A DNA stretch of 21,197 nt. Origin: an uncultured Atopobiaceae bacterium. Its GTDB lineage: Bacteria; Actinomycetota; Coriobacteriia; Coriobacteriales; Atopobiaceae. The number at the start of each line of letters is the position of its first letter. Within the stretch, counting starts at the first letter, position 1. The position numbers and the translations under genes are program-made. The stretch covers positions 1 to 21,197 of the forward strand of contig CANQSI010000009.1 of assembly GCA_947626465.1 (NCBI GenBank), read 5' to 3'. The notes beneath the pieces were generated by a model, which was given only the letters and a program-made list of their open reading frames with translations, made no database searches and was not told the origin of the DNA. Of this stretch, positions 17,708 to 21,197 are shown in pieces.

Positions 17708-19471
17708 ATGGCACGCGATGCGAGCATCGACGTCACCGTCGTCATCTACGCCCACGATGCCGAGGCCGAGCTTGAGGATTGCGTGAAGGCCGCGCTCGAC
17801 CAAAAGGACGCGTCCTTCGAGGTGGTGATCGTCGATGACGTGTCCCAGGACAAGACCCCCATCATCGCGAACCGCCTGGCCGTAGCCCACGAGGCGGTCT
17901 CCTTCGCGAGCCGCATCATCGAGGTGGACGAGGTGGGGGCGGCGCTCGATGGGCTTCGCGCCGCGCGTGGGCGCTACGCGCTCCTTCTGAGGTCGACCGA
18001 TCGCCTGCGCCCCGACGTCCTCGCGCGCCTCGTGGAGGTGGCCGATTCCACCAGCTCGGACATCTGCTGCCCCTCGATTTCGCTCGTGAGCCCCGCAGAG
18101 GCGCAAGGTTCCGAACACGTACCGAGGCTCGAGCGTCCCCTCGGCACGACCTTCGAGGCGGGACGCATCGTGGACGCCCTCTTCGAGGCCGAGGCGGTGG
18201 CGCCCACGGTGAGAGGCCGGCTCTTCGCCACGCGCCTGCTCCGCCACACGCTCGCGGAAGTGGCCGACGGACAGCTCGAGGCGGGAAAGGACGAGGCCAT
18301 AAGCTTCATCTCCGCCTGCCTCGCGAAACGGCTCGTCGGCTGCCCGGACGTGGTGTCGGCCGACATCCTTTGCACCGAGGAGCCCACGACCCTCACCCCC
18401 GAGCTCGCAGAAGAGCTCGCAGGCGCACGCGCGAGCGTGGCGCAGGTGGTGCGTTTCCTCGACCACCAAGGAGTCTGGGAGGCCTACGAGCGGGGCTGGG
18501 AGCGCTTCGTGGGGTCGCTCGTGAAGCCCTCCCTCATGCTCTATCCTCGCCAAACCGCGCCTGAGCACTGGACGAGCGTGGGCGAGACCCTCCTCAGCTC
18601 CTGGGGGCCGAGCGTCATCTCGGAGGTGGCCTCGACGTTTCCCGCGGCCGACCAAGGCCTGCTTGCGCTCGCGCTCCAAGGAGCGCCCTCGCTCGCGCGC
18701 CATGCCGAGCGACCCTCCCACGCCGCGCTCGTCATTCCCCAGGGCGTGCCGGAGACGCTCGTCGCCGAGGTGGCGCACACGCTCGCCCGCAGGGTTTCGG
18801 AGGTCGCCCTCATCGCCGACGAGGACGCCGAGCTCTCCTCGGACCTCGCCGTCGCCGCGCGCCTACACAGCGGGCTTTCTCGCCTTGCGCGCTCGCGCAT
18901 CCTCGAGCATCTCTTCGAGGAGCAGGGCTTTGACTGTGCGATCTTCTTCTCCGCGTCGCGCGAAGCGGCGTGGGACGAGCTCGGCGCCCGTAGGCTCGGA
19001 CTCGCCACGGCGATCATCCTCGGGTCGTCTCTCGCGACGCTTCCCGACGATCCCCTCGCGCTCGACATCCCCCCGCTCATCTTCGAGGCGCCGGCGATCG
19101 CCCTTGCGCACGTGTGCGCCGCGCCTGCCGGTGTGAGCACCTCAGGCGCGCTCTGGCAGCTCCTCGGCGCCCGTTCCACGAGCGTCGAGGGCCTCTCAGC
19201 GCAGCTCACCCTCGCATCCACGCCCACCATCGACGGCAACGGCCGGCTCCTCGCCGCGCGCTTGCTCGAGACGGCGCGCACGAGCGACGAGGCCTTCGTC
19301 ACCGAGCACGCCCAGCGCCTGCGGCTCGAGGAGGAAAACGACGCGCTTCGCCTCGTGGTCGCGGCGCGCGACAAGGCCATCGAGCAGTCAAAGGGCGGCG
19401 CGAAGGGCGAAGCACCCGCCGAGGCGCCTCCCGCCCCACGCCACTCCTGGCGCCGCTTCAAGCAGCGCTAG
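17708..19471 (+). CDS. Large protein with N-terminal degenerate GT2 domain and C-terminal coiled coil
   Basis: A 587-residue protein. The first 110 residues follow the GT2 pattern: VTVVIYAHDAEAELEDCVKA, FEVVIVDDVSQDKTP, and an RAARGRYALLLRSTDRLRPD block. Active enzymes usually have D-x-D there (LDxDD); here it is Arg95-Ser-Thr-Asp98, so the metal-binding pair is mostly lost. Residues about 340-480 have alternating strands and helices reminiscent of a GT-B or Rossmann-like domain (VSEVALIADEDAEL, FDCAIFFSAS, LGLATAIILGSS). A coiled coil follows near 530-560, then a basic Pro/Ala-rich tail ending SWRRFKQR. The ATG has GAGGAGAG at good spacing. It could be a non-catalytic scaffold or an altered transferase working with the product at 16670. 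Confidence 0.75.
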   Translation: MARDASIDVTVVIYAHDAEAELEDCVKAALDQKDASFEVVIVDDVSQDKTPIIANRLAVAHEAVSFASRIIEVDEVGAALDGLRAARGRYALLLRSTDRLRPDVLARLVEVADSTSSDICCPSISLVSPAEAQGSEHVPRLERPLGTTFEAGRIVDALFEAEAVAPTVRGRLFATRLLRHTLAEVADGQLEAGKDEAISFISACLAKRLVGCPDVVSADILCTEEPTTLTPELAEELAGARASVAQVVRFLDHQGVWEAYERGWERFVGSLVKPSLMLYPRQTAPEHWTSVGETLLSSWGPSVISEVASTFPAADQGLLALALQGAPSLARHAERPSHAALVIPQGVPETLVAEVAHTLARRVSEVALIADEDAELSSDLAVAARLHSGLSRLARSRILEHLFEEQGFDCAIFFSASREAAWDELGARRLGLATAIILGSSLATLPDDPLALDIPPLIFEAPAIALAHVCAAPAGVSTSGALWQLLGARSTSVEGLSAQLTLASTPTIDGNGRLLAARLLETARTSDEAFVTEHAQRLRLEEENDALRLVVAARDKAIEQSKGGAKGEAPAEAPPAPRHSWRRFKQR

Positions 19472-19482
19472 GGACCTTTACG

Positions 19483-19537
19483 CTTACGCCGAGGAGGGGT
19501 TACTGCGGTACCGCAGTAACCCCTCCTCGGCGCTAAG
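19483..19537. repeat. 46-bp perfect palindrome with extended arms
   Basis: Positions 19487-19532 are a perfect palindrome of 23 bp per arm centred on GGTACC, with no spacer. After one bulged base (19533) the pairing continues for 4 more bp (CTTA with TAAG). Each arm carries GAGGAGGGGTTACTGCGGT or its complement. It begins 12-16 bp after the stop at 19471. As RNA it would be an extremely stable hairpin for transcripts from either side. There is no T-run beside it. It may be a bidirectional transcription block or a dispersed palindromic repeat. Confidence 0.85.
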
Positions 19538-19547
19538 AAACGATGAT

Positions 19548-19582
19548 GCAGGGCTCCGCGTCGCGGAGCTCTGCGTTGTTTT
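19548..19582 (+). terminator. Intrinsic terminator for the plus-strand GT2-like gene
   Basis: GCAGGGCTCCGC and GCGGAGCTCTGC form a 12-bp stem with one G-U pair and a GTC loop (19548-19574). GTTGTTTT follows immediately at 19575-19582. A stem plus T-run in this direction is the standard intrinsic terminator, about 75 bp after the gene end. Confidence 0.75.
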
Positions 19583-19587
19583 ACCGA

Positions 19588-19648
19588 GGCCGAGCGCTCC
19601 CCAACTGCGGTACCGGCTCTCCGATACCGCAGTTGGGGGCACTCGGCC
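19588..19648. repeat. Long hairpin related in core sequence to the 46-bp palindrome
   Basis: Arms at 19588-19612 and 19625-19648 pair over 23 bp. GGCCGAG pairs with CTCGGCC, then a C/A mismatch, a 2-bp GC pair and one bulged T, then 14 perfect bp (CCCCAACTGCGGTA with TACCGCAGTTGGGG). The loop is 12 nt (19613-19624). ACTGCGGTACCG is shared with the palindrome at 19487-19532. It lies 10 bp from the htrA stop, so it probably forms the 3' end hairpin of that transcript, although no T-run follows on the minus strand. Confidence 0.8.
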
Positions 19649-19657
19649 GAAGCGACG

Positions 19658-21118
19658 CTATTGCATGAGGTTCTGGAGCAGCTCGAGGAGCTCGGGCGGG
19701 AGATCCTGCGTGCCGTAGTCCTGATAGTCCTGGTAGTTCTGGTTGTTCGGCGCGGTGGTCTCGGTGTTCTGGTCCGTCGGCGTGGCGGTGGTGAGGTCGG
19801 AGCCGAGCGTGATGTCGACGGTGTGCTCCTCGTTTCCACGCCAGTAGGTGACGGTCGTCTTATCGCCCACCGATCCGGAGCGCACGGCGAGGATGAGGCC
19901 GTCGCCCGAGGTCACCTTCGTATCGCCGATGGCGGTGATGATGTCGCCCTCTTGGAGGCCCGCCTGGGCGGCGGGGCCGTCCTGCGTGACGGAGACCACG
20001 TAGGCGCCATAGTTCACGGGGAGGTTGTTCGCCGTCGCGAACTGCGCCGTCACGGTCTGCACGTTCACGCCGATGAAGGCGTGCTGCACCGCGTCGCCCG
20101 CGATGAGCGTGTTCGCCACCTCGATGGCGTAGTTCGACGGAATCGCGAAGCCCACGCCCGAGGAGGAGGCCGAGTAGCTCGTGAAGACGGAGTTGATGCC
20201 CACGAGCTGGCCCTGCTCGTTCACGAGCGCGCCGCCGGAGTTGCCGGGGTTGATGAAGGCGTCGGTTTGGATGAGGTTCGTGTAGACCTTGTTGCCGCTC
20301 TCGAGCGCGAGGATGGTCGAACGATAGAGCGAGCTCACGATGCCCGAGGAAACGGACTGGTCGAGGCCGAAGGGGCTGCCGATCGTCATCACCCACTCGC
20401 CCACCTTGAGCGCAGAGGAATCGCCGACTTCGATCGGGGTCACCTGCGTGCCGTTCAGCTCTGCGTGGATGACCGCGAGGTCGCTCGAGTTGTCCGCCCC
20501 CACGACGGTGGCCGCGTAGGATTCGCCGTCGATCGTCACGGAGATGTTCTTCGCGTTTTCGATCACATGCGCGTTCGTGAGGATGTTGCCGTCGGTGTCG
20601 ATGATCACGCCGGAGCCGGAGCCCGTGCCTTCTTGCACCTCCACGAGCACGCCCACCACGGACGGCAGGCACTTGGCGCTCACGGCCTCGGCGACCGTCA
20701 TATCCCCATCGACGTCGATGGAGATGTTCTGGCCACCCGTGGGGTTGCTCTCGCTGACCGTGGTGGAGTTGCCGAGGAAGCCGGTGAAGTAGAGGCAGGC
20801 TGCCACGGCGACGGCGCAGATGAGGCCGCCGAGGAGCCCCCAGAGAAATGGATGGCCCTTCTTGGGCTGCGGGGGCTGCGGGGGCTGCGGGGGCTGGGAC
20901 TGGGGCTGCTGCGGCCGGGGCTGCTGGTAGCCATAGGTGCCTGCGGGAGGCACGGAACCCCCACCATAGGCCGCGCCCCCATAGGGGCTCTGTTGGGTGG
21001 CTTGGTAGCCATAGGGGGTGGTGGGATCGGGCACGTGCTGGGCGTAGGTGCTTTGCAGCCGCTCCTGGGCGTGGATGCTTCCCTCGGGCGGCGTGGGGCG
21101 AGGATCTTGATTGGGCAC
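19658..21118 (-). CDS. htrA: Membrane-anchored HtrA/DegP-family serine protease with PDZ domain
   Basis: A 486-residue protein that degrades or processes misfolded proteins outside the membrane. Residues 1-88 are a cytoplasmic, disordered Gly/Tyr/Pro/Gln-rich segment. One membrane helix at about 90-113 follows two lysines. The trypsin-like domain has ILTNAHVI (His184), NSSDLAVIHA (Asp213) and FINPGNSGGALV (Ser294), so the triad is intact. A single PDZ domain spans about 345-440 (YVVSVTQDGPAAQAGLQEGD). The last 45 residues are Thr/Asn/Gln-rich, then LPPELLELLQNLMQ. The GTG at 21118 has AAAGG 7 nt upstream. ATGs at 21133 and 21187 are in frame but poorly placed relative to ribosome sites. It is convergent with the glycan locus. 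Confidence 0.93.
   Translation of the reverse strand: MPNQDPRPTPPEGSIHAQERLQSTYAQHVPDPTTPYGYQATQQSPYGGAAYGGGSVPPAGTYGYQQPRPQQPQSQPPQPPQPPQPKKGHPFLWGLLGGLICAVAVAACLYFTGFLGNSTTVSESNPTGGQNISIDVDGDMTVAEAVSAKCLPSVVGVLVEVQEGTGSGSGVIIDTDGNILTNAHVIENAKNISVTIDGESYAATVVGADNSSDLAVIHAELNGTQVTPIEVGDSSALKVGEWVMTIGSPFGLDQSVSSGIVSSLYRSTILALESGNKVYTNLIQTDAFINPGNSGGALVNEQGQLVGINSVFTSYSASSSGVGFAIPSNYAIEVANTLIAGDAVQHAFIGVNVQTVTAQFATANNLPVNYGAYVVSVTQDGPAAQAGLQEGDIITAIGDTKVTSGDGLILAVRSGSVGDKTTVTYWRGNEEHTVDITLGSDLTTATPTDQNTETTAPNNQNYQDYQDYGTQDLPPELLELLQNLMQ
20864..20896. repeat. 9-bp tandem repeat encoding Pro-Gln-Pro units in HtrA
   Basis: The unit GGGCTGCGG is repeated 3.7 times without change, giving the PQPPQPPQPP stretch (about residues 74-85) just before the membrane helix. 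In-frame copy number change would alter linker length without breaking the gene. It is a possible slippage site. Confidence 0.8.
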
Positions 21119-21197
21119 GGTGCGACCTTTCATGTGAACGCGGGCGTGCGCGTGACGCGCACATTCCTCGCGTGGTTTATTCCCCATTCCTTGTTCG
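21119..21197. other. Upstream region of htrA, cut by the window edge
   Basis: This 79-bp stretch contains two further in-frame ATGs (at 21133 and 21187) that could extend the protein by 5 or 23 residues. No convincing promoter is visible, so the promoter probably lies beyond the window. Confidence 0.3.

Noticed and set aside
19484..19536. Short peptide RRGYCGTAVTPPRR in both strands as a possible small gene
   Set aside because: It appears in both directions only because the DNA is a perfect palindrome; no start or ribosome site supports it.

Overview
The window is GC-rich bacterial DNA, densely packed with short or overlapping gene boundaries, GTG starts and AGGAGG-type ribosome binding sites. 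The membrane-embedded LuxR-type regulator, agmatine/putrescine genes and gene style suggest an anaerobic actinobacterium of the class Coriobacteriia. That placement is an inference from style and content; no rRNA or marker-gene comparison was possible. No tRNA, rRNA, CRISPR array or transposase gene was seen.

Region 1 (1-4826) looks like an agmatine/putrescine catabolism locus. On the minus strand two paralogous 12-helix APC permeases (2046-3557, then 342-1979) precede a carbamoyltransferase cut by the window edge (1-278), whose N-terminus closely resembles putrescine carbamoyltransferase. Divergently, 3858-4826 encodes a 7-helix membrane protein ending in a LuxR DNA-binding domain, in the position and with the fold of AguR-type activators. 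The 300-bp space between them holds a near-perfect 11-bp inverted repeat that could be the operator.

Region 2 (4831-10051, minus strand) is carA-carB followed by an MTA/SAH nucleosidase. All three are translationally overlapped, so pyrimidine/arginine carbamoyl phosphate synthesis is linked to recycling of the by-product of polyamine and SAM metabolism.

Region 3 (10289-19471) is a cell-surface glycan locus. A five-gene minus-strand operon (16521 to 11786) encodes an FAD oxidoreductase with an unusual cysteine cluster, two family 2 glycosyltransferase-like proteins, an NAD-dependent epimerase and a sugar-phosphate isomerase-like TIM barrel. It is flanked by three plus-strand genes: a polytopic GT-C/DUF2142-like membrane protein, an unknown protein with a C-terminal coiled coil, and a large protein with a degenerate GT2 domain whose C-terminal half looks organised like that of its neighbour. 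The product of this pathway cannot be named from sequence; this is the best candidate for an undescribed system.

Region 4 (19472-21197) has a cluster of three strong palindromes, two of which share a core, between convergent genes. It is followed by a membrane-anchored HtrA-type serine protease on the minus strand.

Several promoters (carA, the GT-C gene, the large GT gene) share a -10 block of the form CTATACT or CTATGAT followed by GGGCG, without a clear -35.
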